Positions 13,536-25,906 of a stretch of DNA of 64,000 nucleotides are shown here, one piece after another; position 1 is the stretch's first letter; every line of letters starts with the position of its first letter. Below the pieces are notes generated by a model, which worked only from the letters and a program-made list of their open reading frames with translations, had not been told where the DNA came from and did no database searches. Source of the DNA: Hyperoplus lanceolatus (Eukaryota > Chordata > Actinopteri > Uranoscopiformes > Ammodytidae); NCBI GenBank assembly GCA_026929865.2, contig CM049413.1:16213501-16277500 (forward strand), in the 5' to 3' direction. The translations under genes and the position numbers were made by a program.

Positions 13536-13918
13536 AAGTATATATAACATATATTTGCATTCAATTTAGAGTGCCGCACTTGTCAAACTGAAGGCCATTG
13601 TTTTCCACAAACATTTTCATAACGGTTTAAACTTTTAATCATTATTTGACCACATCTCACCTCTAAACCACCTGTTTTAAGGCCAAAAAATATAAACAAA
13701 ACCTCAACAGTAAAACTGTTTACTCTATTTGGATGTTGGCAAAAAGCCATAAATGAGGCCATCAAGGTCCCAATCATTTCAGCCGGTGACAGTTTCATTT
13801 GGAAAATTGGAGGCTGGGTTTTCTCCCTCTGGTCGACTGATAAGAGCTGAGTCTGCACAACTAAGAAATCTCTTTTGTCAAAGATTGTGAGAGCTGCACT
13901 CTAACATTATATTACAGT

Positions 13919-14065
<147 letters not shown>

Positions 14066-14583
14066 GCAGGTGTATTGATAAAAACCACTGCATGCATGCA
14101 GTTGATACACATATGCACAACATCTTAGTTACAATAGAGTGCTGGACAATGCCAAATCAACATGATTCAGCTATAGGAAAGTCGAACACACTAAACACCA
14201 AACCAGTGAATACCATTACTGAGTGACAAGCATTATAGTTGTCTATGAGTCCATTACCAAGGAGTGTACAATCATGCTGACTGTCATGCTAATAAACAAA
14301 ACTGCCTAGAGTCATTTTACTTTTGCTCAGGAACCGACACATACAAGTAATTAACTCATGTCTGTTATCTGGGCTGGATAACTCCAGTTTTTAGCTAAAA
14401 GACAGTGTGGGTACTAGCCAGAAACAACGTGGTTGTTACAAAAGTGAATGAGCTGGAGGGAAGGAGATTTAGAAGGAAGAAGAGGTGAGGAGGAGATCCA
14501 TAACACTATATAAATCTCTGAGCACTCGGTGCCTGTGTGTGTGCACTGCGCACATGTGTTAGAAAGTGTATGTACATGCTTAC

Positions 14584-14688
14584 CCTGATGTAGGCGTCCT
14601 GGTGGTGCCTGGCAAAGTATAACATGTTATCCAGAGCCAGCATGCCAGGAGGAATCTGGGTGAAATCCACAGCTGGATTCACATGGTT
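14584..14688 (-). CDS. elmo1: elmo1 coding exon 13 (ELMO domain)
   Basis: This 105-base exon encodes [20 protein letters not shown] then [15 protein letters not shown] (residues 362-396). The acceptor is gtttctcag, the donor AGG|gtaagc, phase 0 on both sides. The sequence is close to human ELMO1, for example [14 protein letters not shown]. Confidence 0.97.
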
Positions 14689-14902
14689 CTGAGAAACACA
14701 AGAGGAGGAGGAGGGTAAACAATAACTCAAATACATACTGCCAAGCCTCTCTCTAACTTTATTCTTCTGAATAATAATCCCGAGTTATGTTACAGGGAGG
14801 TGACACGGTGGCGCCACTGACAACTTGACTTTCAACATTTAAATCATGATGATACATTTTAAAACACAATAAAAAACAAAATATTTTATTTAATTTAGTT
14901 AA

Positions 14903-15505
14903 AGAGGACCTATTATGCTACTTTTCTGGTCTTAATTTCTTGTTTTACACTTCTATAGAGCAACCTGACACGAATCACATCACAAAAAACTATGTAGATT
15001 TTCGGGAAGCTCTTTCTCTTATTTTGGCGATCCAGCACATCCTGTCAACACTTGCGTGTGTGTGCTTCGGCTCCCTCCACCTGTGCTTCGGCCATCTCCG
15101 CTCCCCTCCCCCCCCTCCTGCAAACCCCACTCCGTTGTGATTGGTTACCTTCCTTCCGGAACACTTTCAGTGGCGGGAAGCGCGAGCATGGAGCTATGAG
15201 GGCGCGAGGCAGACGCGAACAGGGAAGTGACAGCATTACCATACATGGAAACATCCGCGTGGAGACGTCACAAAGTTTTATGCGATGTCACAAATTATGA
15301 AAGGGTAGACCGCTTTGAAGACGTGACTTCTCGACTGGCTAGAATAGTGTTTAGTGCTCTGCACAGACACCCCAGACGGTCAGCAGGGAATATGTCGAAA
15401 TGCATGTAAGTCATTATTTGATAATTTAGTATGGTTAAGCATGACTATGAATCATCATAACAACGTTTATAGGTCATAAAAGTCAAAAAGCATCATAGGT
15501 CCTCT
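14903..15505. mobile_element. TTAA-flanked inverted-repeat element (MITE)
   Basis: The left end AGAGGACCTATTATGCTACT and right end AGCATCATAGGTCCTCT are inverted repeats with TTAA on both sides. It is 603 bases long with a GC-richer middle (CCTCCCCCCCCTCC near 15100). TTAA duplication fits piggyBac- or Kolobok-type mobilisation. No transposase is seen. Confidence 0.78.
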
Positions 15506-17361
15506 TTAAGTAAAAACAAAAATTGGGGCATTGTTTCTTATGACATGATCGAAGCACAGTAGTACATGACGAGTACATGCTTTGCTCAACGTTTCCCTGC
15601 CCAACTTTAACCTGTGAGGAAAAGACAAAAAACTGAAATTAAGAAACCTCTCACGCTAAATGACTAAAAATTATTAGTTTTTATTTTGAATTCAAGTAGG
15701 ACAACATCTCTTGGGGTAAAATGCCAAATGGAAAATGGGTTTTGAGGGCCATTTAAAGCAACAATCTACCATGTTCAGTTTTGTTAGTTTGTCCTGTGTT
15801 TCATTTGAATGTCTTTCAACAGTCAACTCTCTAGATGGCAAAGTGATTTTGAATATATTTTGTCAATTTGAAAGAACGCATTGATGCCACCAGTGGCTGT
15901 TTTTCTTATTTCATGGAACACTGACATTGAGATGCATGGTTTTCACAGAATGATCATTGAGTCCAGCAAATTCCAAGTCTGTGCAAATTGATTTTCAATG
16001 AAATGAACAGAGACTGATGGCTGCCTGTAAGGCTGTAATCAGTCGAAGAACTCACAGCAGGCTTTGCAAAATGGTCAGGAGGAAATTGAGTGTACACAAT
16101 TTTTAGTTTCAGATAAAACCCCTTAAACCCAAATCTTAAAGAAACAAACCCAAAACTTTGCAATAACAAGCCTGTTTATCCAGCCTATATACACTACCAC
16201 CTCGCATAGCATCTAAATATTGCATGAGATATGCAGATGATGCTGCCTGTGCTGTCACAATCCGTCATGCCTAATTCCTTACAGACATTGCAGAGAATTC
16301 TGTCAAGTAATGATTAAACCCATAGATAAACATGCAAACACATCAGCTCTGACTCTCAGCTTAGGTTTAAAAGGTGACACGGGGTGTTGAAGAGGAAAGT
16401 GACAGGAAGGAAAGCTGAAGATCAAAGAAAAATGGAGGACACTGAGATCTGGCTCATCAGTTTTGTAATTCTGTCTGACAGGAAGAAGACTTTAAAGCTT
16501 AAAAACATAAACAGGCACCCTGGCACAAGCGTATCTTTAAAAAAAGGCCCTAATATGGACTTAAATATTCCAGCATTATGCAACAATCCCTACTTAAAAA
16601 TAGACCCGGAGGCATTAAAAGCAAACAAATCATCTCAGAAGTGATGAGATATATCTAGACAATAAAGGCTTGTGTTGGTATGTGTTTGTGGAAAGTAATG
16701 TTTGTGTGCCTGTGGGTATATGTGTGTGTCTGCAAGCTTTTTAGCGTGGAAAGCAGATTTAGGATTTTAGGGTGGGTTTTCTCCACCCTAGTGGAAACAA
16801 GGCAGTCCAATTGTCCTTATCTTTACTGAGCACACTGCAGTGGTAGGGTGGGTGAGGAAGAGCCCTGAAACAGCTCCGGGCTTACACAGAGCCACAGTTG
16901 GTTTAGTTCAAGTTCTTATGCTATAGTTAGACTACTGCATACAACACACGCAAGTATAATACATGATATAATGAATAATAGGACAAATAAGCAAGAACTA
17001 GGCTTAACAAACATATTCACAGAGACAAAACATGTTCAAAACCACTGTTGGAAAGTATTTAAGTAAAGTACATTTACTTAACTACTATACCGTAATAAAT
17101 TAATATTTAGGTCCTTTACTTGAACATGTCCTTTTAAACCGATTTTATATGTCATATATAAGAGGTTATCATTCCCATGAGCCATTTTTCTGCAGAACGA
17201 GTGCTTTTCCCAAACTTTACTTCTGAAACCATTTTTACTTAGGACATTTCTGGGCATGTCCAGACAGATACACTTTTATCTGCAGATTTTGAAGTCACAT
17301 CCAATTAACAGTCGCCCAGTGTGGACTATTTTGTGTTTTCCCATCTGATATCATCCTCTTG

Positions 17362-17363
<2 letters not shown>

Positions 17364-17402
<39 letters not shown>
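17364..17402. repeat. (CA)n microsatellite beside exon 12 donor
   Basis: About 19 units; in the elmo1 transcript it reads as UG repeats starting 33 bases after the exon 12 donor. Confidence 0.97.
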
Positions 17403-17407
<5 letters not shown>

Positions 17408-17435
17408 ATTTATGTGAAACACATTTCTGACTTAC

Positions 17436-17564
17436 AATAAAGCCAAGCTTCTTGTAGTCGCGTGTGTACATGGACTTGCGTTTCTCGATGCTGCCACTGT
17501 TGTTGGGCTCACACTCCACATCGAATGCAATTCTCCGTAGCTCAAAGATGATGTCCCTCTGAGC
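17436..17564 (-). CDS. elmo1: elmo1 coding exon 12 (start of ELMO domain)
   Basis: This 129-base exon encodes [40 protein letters not shown] and GFI (residues 319-361). The ELMO domain starts at the same residue number in human ELMO1. The acceptor is tgtgtgcag, the donor ATT|gtaagt. A UG-repeat in the transcript (17364-17402 on the genome) begins about 33 bases after the donor. Confidence 0.97.
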
Positions 17565-18573
17565 CTGCACACAGAGAAAAGTATAATTAAATTGCTGCTC
17601 ATACATCCCTCTGTTTTTCTTCCATTTACCATTTTATAATTTAAGAATGCTTCAGCCTCATCTGGGCTCCGAGCAGCACCCAAGGCAATCTGGCCAACCG
17701 CCAAGTCTCTCAGCTGTTCTTTTTTTTTATATTACTTAGCCAACCTAAAATAGACTATTTTTTAAAACCTGGCAACATCAGGCCAAAACTGCTAACAAGT
17801 TGCTGAATAAAAGATGAATGTTTGTTGTCTGCCAGCAACTGCATCATGCAAGGTTGCTCTGATGTAGGATCCCTTTCCTTTTTCTTAAATAAAAGGATTT
17901 CTGAATGTTTTTTGTGCACCTGCTTAATCAGAGGTTACTTGTGCACCGTAGGCTACAGCTAGGCAAGTTCTGACTTGCTTACTATTCTGTCCTGCTGATG
18001 TTTAATTTTGAAAGATAAGTCTGGTAATATTCTAAATTTTTCTTTCTGCCAATTAATCCCAATAAAACAAGCGTTGTCTGTGTATATCCCAGGACTGACA
18101 TCCATTGTCCCATTGAGCTCCATTGTTTTTTCAAAGACAAACTGCATAATGTGGTAAATAGACCACATCCCAACAAGTCCACAGGAGTGTTTAGTAAAGT
18201 TGTAAAGTTTATATTTTTACTTGCTCCCTTTGACTACCAGTGTTTGAGCTAAGCTAACCTGGATGAGCAACCTTTGCCAATTTCTAAATCAAAAATGCTC
18301 GCAGAGTTACAGGGACGGTTTCTGTCATCTTTTTTTGAGCCAGAGGAGTGAGGCAAAATGCTTAAAATATTTTTTTTGAACTTTTCCTCTAGGTAGCCTA
18401 CTATTTTCTGTTTTGGGAACAATATTCATAACATTTAGATCCATCTTACCCCTCTAAGTAAGATACATAGACAAAACAATATTAATCAAACCCTGCTTTC
18501 CCTTTTTGGCATCCACCCCTTTCTTCCACCCCTACATCCATCCTTCCCTACATTCATTCTCAGTCCCCCCCAC

Positions 18574-18696
18574 CTGGTCCTGGGGATCCATCTTGGTCAT
18601 CATGCGGTCTTCCAGCAGGTTGAAGGTGAGCACCTGCAGCACGTAAAGCTGGTGGGCCATCTCATCGTTAATGGGCGTGTTGCTCCGGATCACATT
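18574..18696 (-). CDS. elmo1: elmo1 coding exon 11
   Basis: This 123-base exon encodes [40 protein letters not shown] and Q (residues 278-318). The acceptor is ttcgcacag, the donor CAG|gtgggg. [12 protein letters not shown] differs from human HVIRAQRAINNE, while the rest is near-identical. It links the armadillo-like part to the ELMO domain. Confidence 0.97.
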
Positions 18697-19178
18697 CTGT
18701 GCGAAGACAGCAGACAGTCAAACAGAGAGAGTGGTGGAAGTGTTAGATGTGCAGAAAGAAGGGAAAGGAGAGAGAGGACGGGTTTTGGGGGTCAAAGCGA
18801 CAACATGGGGATTTATGGAGGAAGACGCTACGAGATAACAAAAGGAGAATAAGAGGATTTGCGAGTGAATGACGAGGATTAGAAAGCAGATCAGGGAACA
18901 GGAGAGGGAGAAATGTGATTTAACGCAAGAGAGAGAGAGAGGATGACGGACAGAATAGGGGGAACAGGTGTGAGAAAGAGAAAGTGCAGCAGATAACAAC
19001 CAGAAAGCCGAGACAGAGGCACAAGTGACAGGTGTCATTTTCCTTTCTGATATCACTCCGCTGCAGAGGCACAAACCCCAAGAGAGATAGAGGGAGATAA
19101 AGACAGACAAAGAGGGAGACACAAAAAGAGGGGAACACACTGCAGAGGTGAAGAGGGGAAGGGTATAGGTAGACTTAC

Positions 19179-19229
19179 ACTGAGAATGATGGAGCGCAGC
19201 TGTTTCTGGGCAAGAATATGGGCCATCTC
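19179..19229 (-). CDS. elmo1: elmo1 coding exon 10
   Basis: This 51-base exon encodes EMAHILAQKQLRSIILS (residues 261-277), phase 0 on both sides. The acceptor is ccccaatag, the donor AGT|gtaagt. The last residue is Ser where human has Thr. It sits among purine-rich intron sequence on the plus strand, which produces a long false reading frame across it. Confidence 0.95.
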
Positions 19230-19541
19230 CTATTGGGGGAGAAAAAAAAGGAGAGAAAGACAAAGATGTGTGAGAAAGATAAGGAGGAGACACAACAATA
19301 TACCAAAAATATAAATACATTATTTTAAGGGTTTTCTACATTATAATGAGAAAATGAATGGTAGAGAAAGGAAAAACTGCCACTGCACACTGCAAAGTAA
19401 GCAGTGGTAGACCGTGTAAAATAAGAAAGCCATCCCAAAAAAAGAAATTAATCTTAAGAAAAGGGGGGATACTAAATGCACTTACTGATGCCGTCTACAG
19501 TGCAAAGTACTACAAAGTATTCTAATCAAGCGTGCACTTAC

Positions 19542-19583
19542 TGTCAGGGGACAATTTAGGATGTCCACAATGTGCTCATCAAA
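19542..19583 (-). CDS. elmo1: candidate in-frame cassette exon of elmo1 (exon 9a)
   Basis: Between exons 9 and 10, 42 bases encode FDEHIVDILNCPLT with no stop. They are preceded by a pyrimidine-rich stretch ending in ttggtag and followed by a consensus donor ACA|gtaagt. The neighbouring exons both join in phase 0, so inclusion would add exactly 14 residues between EEKRQ and EMAHIL in the armadillo-like region. The constitutive human protein as I recall it lacks this insert. Frame, length and both splice signals are seen; use as an exon is inferred. Chance occurrence cannot be excluded. Confidence 0.6.
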
Positions 19584-20047
19584 CTACCAATCGTATGCAG
19601 TGAGGAAACAAAGTCAAAGACAGAGAGACAGAGAGAGGGCGAGTGAATGAATGTGGAAAAAAAAGAGAGTCTGTGGGGAGGTTAAAAAAAAATCATTTTC
19701 TGTCAATGGTGCAGCTTATGGAGGGATGTGCCATCTGTGAAAATCTGACCTGACAGCATGAACAGGTGCTGTCCCATAACATCACAATACAAAATGGGCT
19801 CTCGGCAGGAATGAAACTGCCTGCTATAAACTTATTATTACCACCCATGCCTGCACCCGGACAAGAGCAGACATTGATCAAGTATCTCCTAAAATAACTT
19901 GATGTAAAAGTTGCTTAACGAACGAAATGAATCTGATTTGAGCAGATACAAATTGCCTACATCAGCAAATCTGGCATCAGCAAAAGAATGACACAGCAAC
20001 AGGGATCATGTGATTATCTACAGGACAATGCGTGACATAGGTTGAAA

Positions 20048-20050
<3 letters not shown>

Positions 20051-20083
<33 letters not shown>
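20051..20083. repeat. (GA)n microsatellite
   Basis: About 16 units in intron 9. Confidence 0.96.
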
Positions 20084-20086
<3 letters not shown>

Positions 20087-20366
20087 GAGAAAGAGAGGAA
20101 GAGGAAGGGAGATGAGTGGTGAAATGAGAGCAGGGCTTAGAAAAACGTCACTTCTGCAGATAGGAATGGGAAGAAAGATGCGTTTGGATTTTTTTTTTAA
20201 TCTTCTATTACACTATACCTTAGAGTTTTACATGACATATCTTTGACACAAAAATACACATAAAGCACACTGTTACACTAGAACACCGCTGATGTGAGAA
20301 CATGTCAATTCACCATGTGACTCTGTGCAGCATGAAAATGACACAGCATATGCAGCACAGCCTCAC

Positions 20367-20445
20367 CTGTCTCTTCTCCTCAGGAGCTTTCAGGAAGAGA
20401 GCATTGATGACAGCTATAGTATAGGTCTGAATGTCTTGATCAGAC
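20367..20445 (-). CDS. elmo1: elmo1 coding exon 9
   Basis: This 79-base exon completes Gly and encodes [20 protein letters not shown] then PEEKRQ (residues 235-260). The acceptor is aatcccag, the donor CAG|gtgagg, phase 0. The phase-0 exit allows the proposed 42-base cassette exon downstream to join in frame. Confidence 0.97.
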
Positions 20446-20614
20446 CTGGGATTGGAAAATAGCAAAAAGCAAGAGTATTAATTTTTATAAATAAGTAGCT
20501 CATTAAGCTTTTCCTTTGGGTTTGAAATGCATTTATCACAGTGCAAATTACAATGTTTTTTTTGGTACAAATCAACATGAATTTTTACACTGTACAGTCT
20601 ACTGATCCTCTTAC

Positions 20615-20766
20615 CCCTGGAGATGTGGAATAAGCTGTCCAATGGTGATCTCTTGCGCCACCTTGTGGTACAGATCCTGACTGTTGAGCACCATGGATTC
20701 CAGGATGGCCAGGGAGCGCTGCAGCACAGCTGTGTCCATGGCCGATTTGTTCACATAGCCGGCAAT
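20615..20766 (-). CDS. elmo1: elmo1 coding exon 8
   Basis: This 152-base exon encodes [40 protein letters not shown] and [10 protein letters not shown] (residues 184-233) plus two bases of Gly. The acceptor is cttcctgcag, the donor GG|gtaaga. It is the armadillo-like core and is strongly conserved with human ELMO1. Confidence 0.97.
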
Positions 20767-21031
20767 CTGCAGGAAGAGACAGAGGTTTAATTTTTGGTTA
20801 CAGCAACAGCTAATTATGTGAGACATTAAGACATTTCTCCTACAAATGTGCATGTGTGTAGTATATATGCATGGACATATACAGTTGTGATCGATTATTA
20901 GTTCAAGGTTTACGTCTTTTAAAGTCTTTAAAGTTTTATGTCTTGAAACCAAAACTCGTTCAGGCAAACATATTGTGTAACAGCCGCATTATAAATATCT
21001 GCCCTGACAGTGAGACATTTTCTTGGCTGAC

Positions 21032-21131
21032 CTTCTTGATAAAGGCCACAGAGAAAGTGTCCCAGGAGACGATGCCGTGGTCCATCAACTCCACAAAGGC
21101 GGTCAGAGTGAAGGACAGCAGGTCGCCAAAA
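21032..21131 (-). CDS. elmo1: elmo1 coding exon 7
   Basis: This 100-base exon completes the Cys codon and encodes [20 protein letters not shown] then [13 protein letters not shown] (residues 151-183), near-identical to human ELMO1. The donor is AAG|gtcagc. The acceptor is unusual: a run of about ten TG units ends ten bases before gtttgtag, in place of an ordinary pyrimidine tract. Confidence 0.97.
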
Positions 21132-21141
21132 CTACAAACGG

Positions 21142-21160
21142 ACACACACACACACACACA
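21142..21160. repeat. (CA)n / transcript (UG)n at exon 7 acceptor
   Basis: About ten AC units end ten bases upstream (in transcript order) of exon 7. Confidence 0.95.
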
Positions 21161-22800
21161 GACAATAGGAAACTTCTCTCAAGCAGATGGCTTGGGCCAG
21201 TGTATAGCTGCACAGCCCAGATGGCTTGGAAAAATAATGAGGAATGATCGGTCAGCAGAGACAGAGAGAGAGAGAGAGAGAGGAATGACGGCAGGAAGGA
21301 GAGGAGAGGGGATAAAAGAGCATAAGTGTAATGCAGCGACCAGGCTTTTCTGAGAAAGACAGAAAAAAGCAGACAGGTAGAGATGGGAAAGAGGTTTGCG
21401 ACAGTGCAGACAGACTGGCCTTGGAAAAAAAAAGTGGCCGTCAGAAGGCTAGCAGAAGCAGGGCAGCACAGAGCGGTGTTATATCGGGAACAGAAAGCTT
21501 CATAGCAGAGTAAAGTCATGCAGTTACACAAATCAGGAGAAATAGATCACTCTGCAAGAGTCACAGGAGGCCAACGCAGGAAACACAATCCACCAGATGT
21601 TATATCCAAAGACACATCACTGCTGGAAGGACTTAATGAGACATTTAAAGATCATATTCAAATAGAAAAGTTTTAACCTGCACATAAACAAACGGTTTTA
21701 AGTTATTTCGGCTATTTTTTGTGTTACTGTGTCAACAAAATATTTTAATATACTGACCTCTACTGCTTAAGATTGGTATTGCAGTAATCACCCTGAAATG
21801 TCAAAAATGTATGCCCCATTCATGTCATCACTATTCTAGTTGCATTGTATCAAGGCAACATGAAAATACGTAAACCTACGGTGCTACAATCAAGATGACA
21901 CGTCTTAATGTCTTAACTTTTCTCAAGAGAATCTGAGCAATGATTTGTTGATGCCGTTTTATTTTCTGTCATTTGTTTGCAGAGATCAAAAGAGTTTTGA
22001 ACATAATATTGATGGTCAACATCAAATCAGCAAATAGAACCTAAAATGTTAGATACAGTATTTGCTTCCATGACAAACACAGACAGGCTATCAACAGAGA
22101 GCATCATGGGTGAGCATTGCTACATGGTAGATGATTAGAGAACAGTCAAATGAAAGATTAGTAACCCACAGCTGAAGGAGGAAAATGCTTTTGTAGATGC
22201 TAGTGCATTTAGATGACACACTTTGGTTAACTACCCAATGCAGATGTATGTAGAGTACCAACATAGAGTAAAAGTGAACCTTGTTGATGGAAGGATCATG
22301 TTCATAACTAGTTATGTTGAAGAGAAAGTAACAAAAAGTACAAAAGTAGCTGAGTCGCTGGCACACATATCCCCACACCCTGAGCACCGTTTTTTAAAGA
22401 ACACCAAGATTTAATTCAAGGTAAGCACAACTAGAATTAAAAGCAAAACTACACACAGCTGTACAGTAAACCTTTAATTGCAAAGATGCATTGGTTTTTA
22501 ACAGATTGCTTATTTAATTTGTTTTTTAGAAATAAATCTTGGCCATCTTTCAGCTTGCATTAAAGAAGTAGAAGTTTATTAGGAGTCTGCTGCCCCAAAC
22601 CACATGCAAGACATTCAAGTGCCACACCGATTAGAAAATGAATAACTGTAAGTGACTGTGTGATACATATACATATATATATATATAGTTTCCCATAAGG
22701 CACTGGGGCCAGAGACTCAATCATGCAGACTGTCAGCAGATTAGGAAGAGGACAGAGCCAATGACGTTACCCGGCCGGAGGGGGGAGGGGAGGGGCTTAC

Positions 22801-22836
22801 CAGGGCTTCATAATCTTCTGCAGTTTCTGATAGCGC
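22801..22836 (-). CDS. elmo1: elmo1 coding exon 6 (36-base microexon)
   Basis: This 36-base exon encodes RYQKLQKIMKP (residues 139-149) and parts of the codons on both sides. The acceptor is ctttgcag, the donor TG|gtaagc. The peptide is the segment that separates ELMO1 from ELMO2. Both junctions have the same phase, so skipping would keep frame. A C-rich run (G-rich on the plus strand, 22776-22796) directly follows the donor. Confidence 0.95.
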
Positions 22837-23316
22837 CTGCAAAGATTTGAAAAACTTTGGTGTCAACAGTGGGAAACTAAAGAACCAAACCTTTTAGTCT
22901 CAGCACAGAGCAGGGAACAATACACATCACAATATGGTGACGAGTGACCAGACTCCAAGCGATTGCAATCTATTACATCAAATGATGACATCATTACATT
23001 ATGAAGAGTAACCTGAAAACAAATGTCAAATTCAACATATCCTTTCACACAGCATGTAATGGTTGACACATTTAACCAGGAAGCTCATATTTAACATTTT
23101 ACACATGCCAAGCAGTTGAAAACAGCTAAAAAACGTTTTGCCGTAGAACCTGCAGCAAGCTTAAGATGAGATGACAATGCACATAAATAATCAAACATTT
23201 AATTAAAAAAATGTGCACTGGGAAACAAATGTCTACAACATTATAAACCCCAGTGTTTTCCCGCACTAGCTGTAACCTGTGTTAAATTTCTGCTGCTTAA
23301 TGCAAATCCAATTTGG

Positions 23317-23318
<2 letters not shown>

Positions 23319-23367
<49 letters not shown>

Positions 23368-23391
23368 TATATATATATATATATATATATA
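23319..23391. repeat. (GT)n followed by (TA)n compound microsatellite
   Basis: About 23 GT units, a TTTG junction, then about 12 TA units. Confidence 0.97.
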
Positions 23392-23919
23392 TTATATTAG
23401 AAATGAAATGCTGCAGAAATCAAATTAAACACAAATGAAGACACAGTAGGATTAATGAAGAAATAAACAGCTCAGCTGAAAAAGGCAGCTCAAAACTCAT
23501 CCATAAATGCTCCTGTTACTGTTAGCACATAAACAAGGGCACTTGTTTACAGTTTCTGGGTAATCTGATAATTCTTTCTAACCTCTTTTCTTTAACCTTT
23601 AAATAAACTGATTGATGTTGCACTGTGCATTCTGAACACCTTCTGCGTTAAACAGTTGTTCCATGTTTTAGTCAGTAGAGGGCGATATCTGTCTTTGACA
23701 AGTGCAGCAGCAGCCTGCCAACTGATTTCCACACACATACAGTAGCTACAGCATCAATGTCAGAAGTATTAGTTCACAGCACAGCTCTGCCCTCAAGAGT
23801 CTTCAGGCCTCAGCCTCTTGAATAATTGCAGTTAACTAAATTGTTTGGCAGGCACTCTAATGAGTGTGTGCGCATGTATCAGACACTGATACCTATCTGC
23901 ATTGTCTGTGTTTCATGAG

Positions 23920-24136
<217 letters not shown>

Positions 24137-24794
24137 CTGAATAACTGATGTGATGGTAATTTACACAGCCAGAAGCAGAAGAGTGGAGTCAACATCGGTG
24201 TCTTAGAGAGGGCTCCTTGCAGTAAGATAAAACAGTGTCAAATATTTGGTAATTTGAACATCACATGCAGATAAAGGAGAAGAGGTTTCACATAGTGAAA
24301 AGAGAGTGTAAAGCCAGAGGCACTGCGGTTGCCTCATGCTCAGAAATAGCAGATAATTAGGTGGACTCTGCTGAGAAGAAAATAATTAAAGTATCTGACC
24401 GAAATTCAAATCTTTATGTGCATTCTGTAGAAAACGATCAGGGGCATGAATGGAGAGATCGTTCAGATTAAAAGCACTGAATTGTCCATTGTTGGCTTGT
24501 GTCCTCTAAATGTTTTACTCTGCTGTACTAAGAGCATATTTGATCTTGTGTGAGCATGCCTTTACAACATGAATGTATTTTGAACCAATTCCCGGCGTCC
24601 TCATGCAAGCAAACAATTCCACAACCTTCCTTTTCTCTCGCTGGTTAAAAAAAACGGATGAATAATGAGAAATGCAAGAGGTAGAAAACGAGTGTGTCCC
24701 GGTCGGCTGGCTGCTGCTTCCCTTCCTGCCAGTTTGCACTGTATGTCTGCTAGTGTGCATGTGTGTGAGGGTTTTTACTCTGGTCTGAGCCTTG

Positions 24795-24985
<191 letters not shown>

Positions 24986-25906
24986 AATTCCACCTCTGCG
25001 AAAAAATGTCCTCGTTTTAACCTTCGGTGCAGACGGTCTCCACCGCCCCGCCTGCACTTCACCAGCATATACTCAGTGTGTTTTTGGATCTGCTGAGGAG
25101 TCAGAAAACAGTGCAGCGCTCTGGTCATGTGTGATCTCCCCATCATGGTCAACAGAGGCGAACAGTAGCTCCAGGACATGTTCTTCACAAGCCAGTTACT
25201 CTCTTCTCAGAAGTAACACACTTGGATAACAACTTTAGGGTGTGTAGATGTTATCTGTGGCTTAGTGCCCTAGGCTCTACTGGAACCAGGCTTACTCACA
25301 TATTGTGCAACCACAGAGGAATGATAACAGAAGGAACTGTGATTAGACAAGTTAGCTACTGTACTTGTGTTTTCATCCTACAACTTTTTTTTGCACCTAG
25401 AGATTTCTGATGTTGTTGTTTCCACTGCACACCCTTTCGCTTGTCACAGCAGCAGGTTTTGTTTTTTAGTAGCTAGACAGGACAAACTTTGCCATTCATC
25501 ACTCATATAACCACTTGCATGCATGGCTGTGCAGTATATAATGATATTCACAACCAAGCCTGATAATGACACATCTATCAGTGGGGCTGAACTACAATCA
25601 CTTCCCACATCAAAAGACATCGACAACCAAGGGCTCGCCATAACACCTGAGGCAAAAGCATAACTCCAGCCTAATACAATGACTTGTGGAGAGTTACTGA
25701 ACTCAGAGGAAGGCTAGTAGGCTGCTTTGAACTCAAACAATCAGAATACACAGTGCAACTCCAAAAGGCTCCAAAGATTTCCACTGATCTAAAACCTGTA
25801 TATGTGATCCCAGAATCATAAAAAAAACAATGTTTTGGTTGGATCAGTCCAATATCAAACCCACATATGAAACCACAGGGGATTTTTCCTCGGACAATGG
25901 ACTTAC

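Larger units (their letters stand above)
14689..17435 (-). other. elmo1 intron 12
   Basis: It holds a TTAA-flanked inverted-repeat element (14903-15505) and (CA)n near the exon 12 donor. Nothing is recognised in about 15510-17360. Confidence 0.7.

Noticed and set aside
18718-19320. 200-codon open frame on the minus strand
   Set aside because: It crosses elmo1 exon 10 in the wrong frame and is otherwise pyrimidine-rich intron sequence (Ser/Leu/Phe-rich translation).
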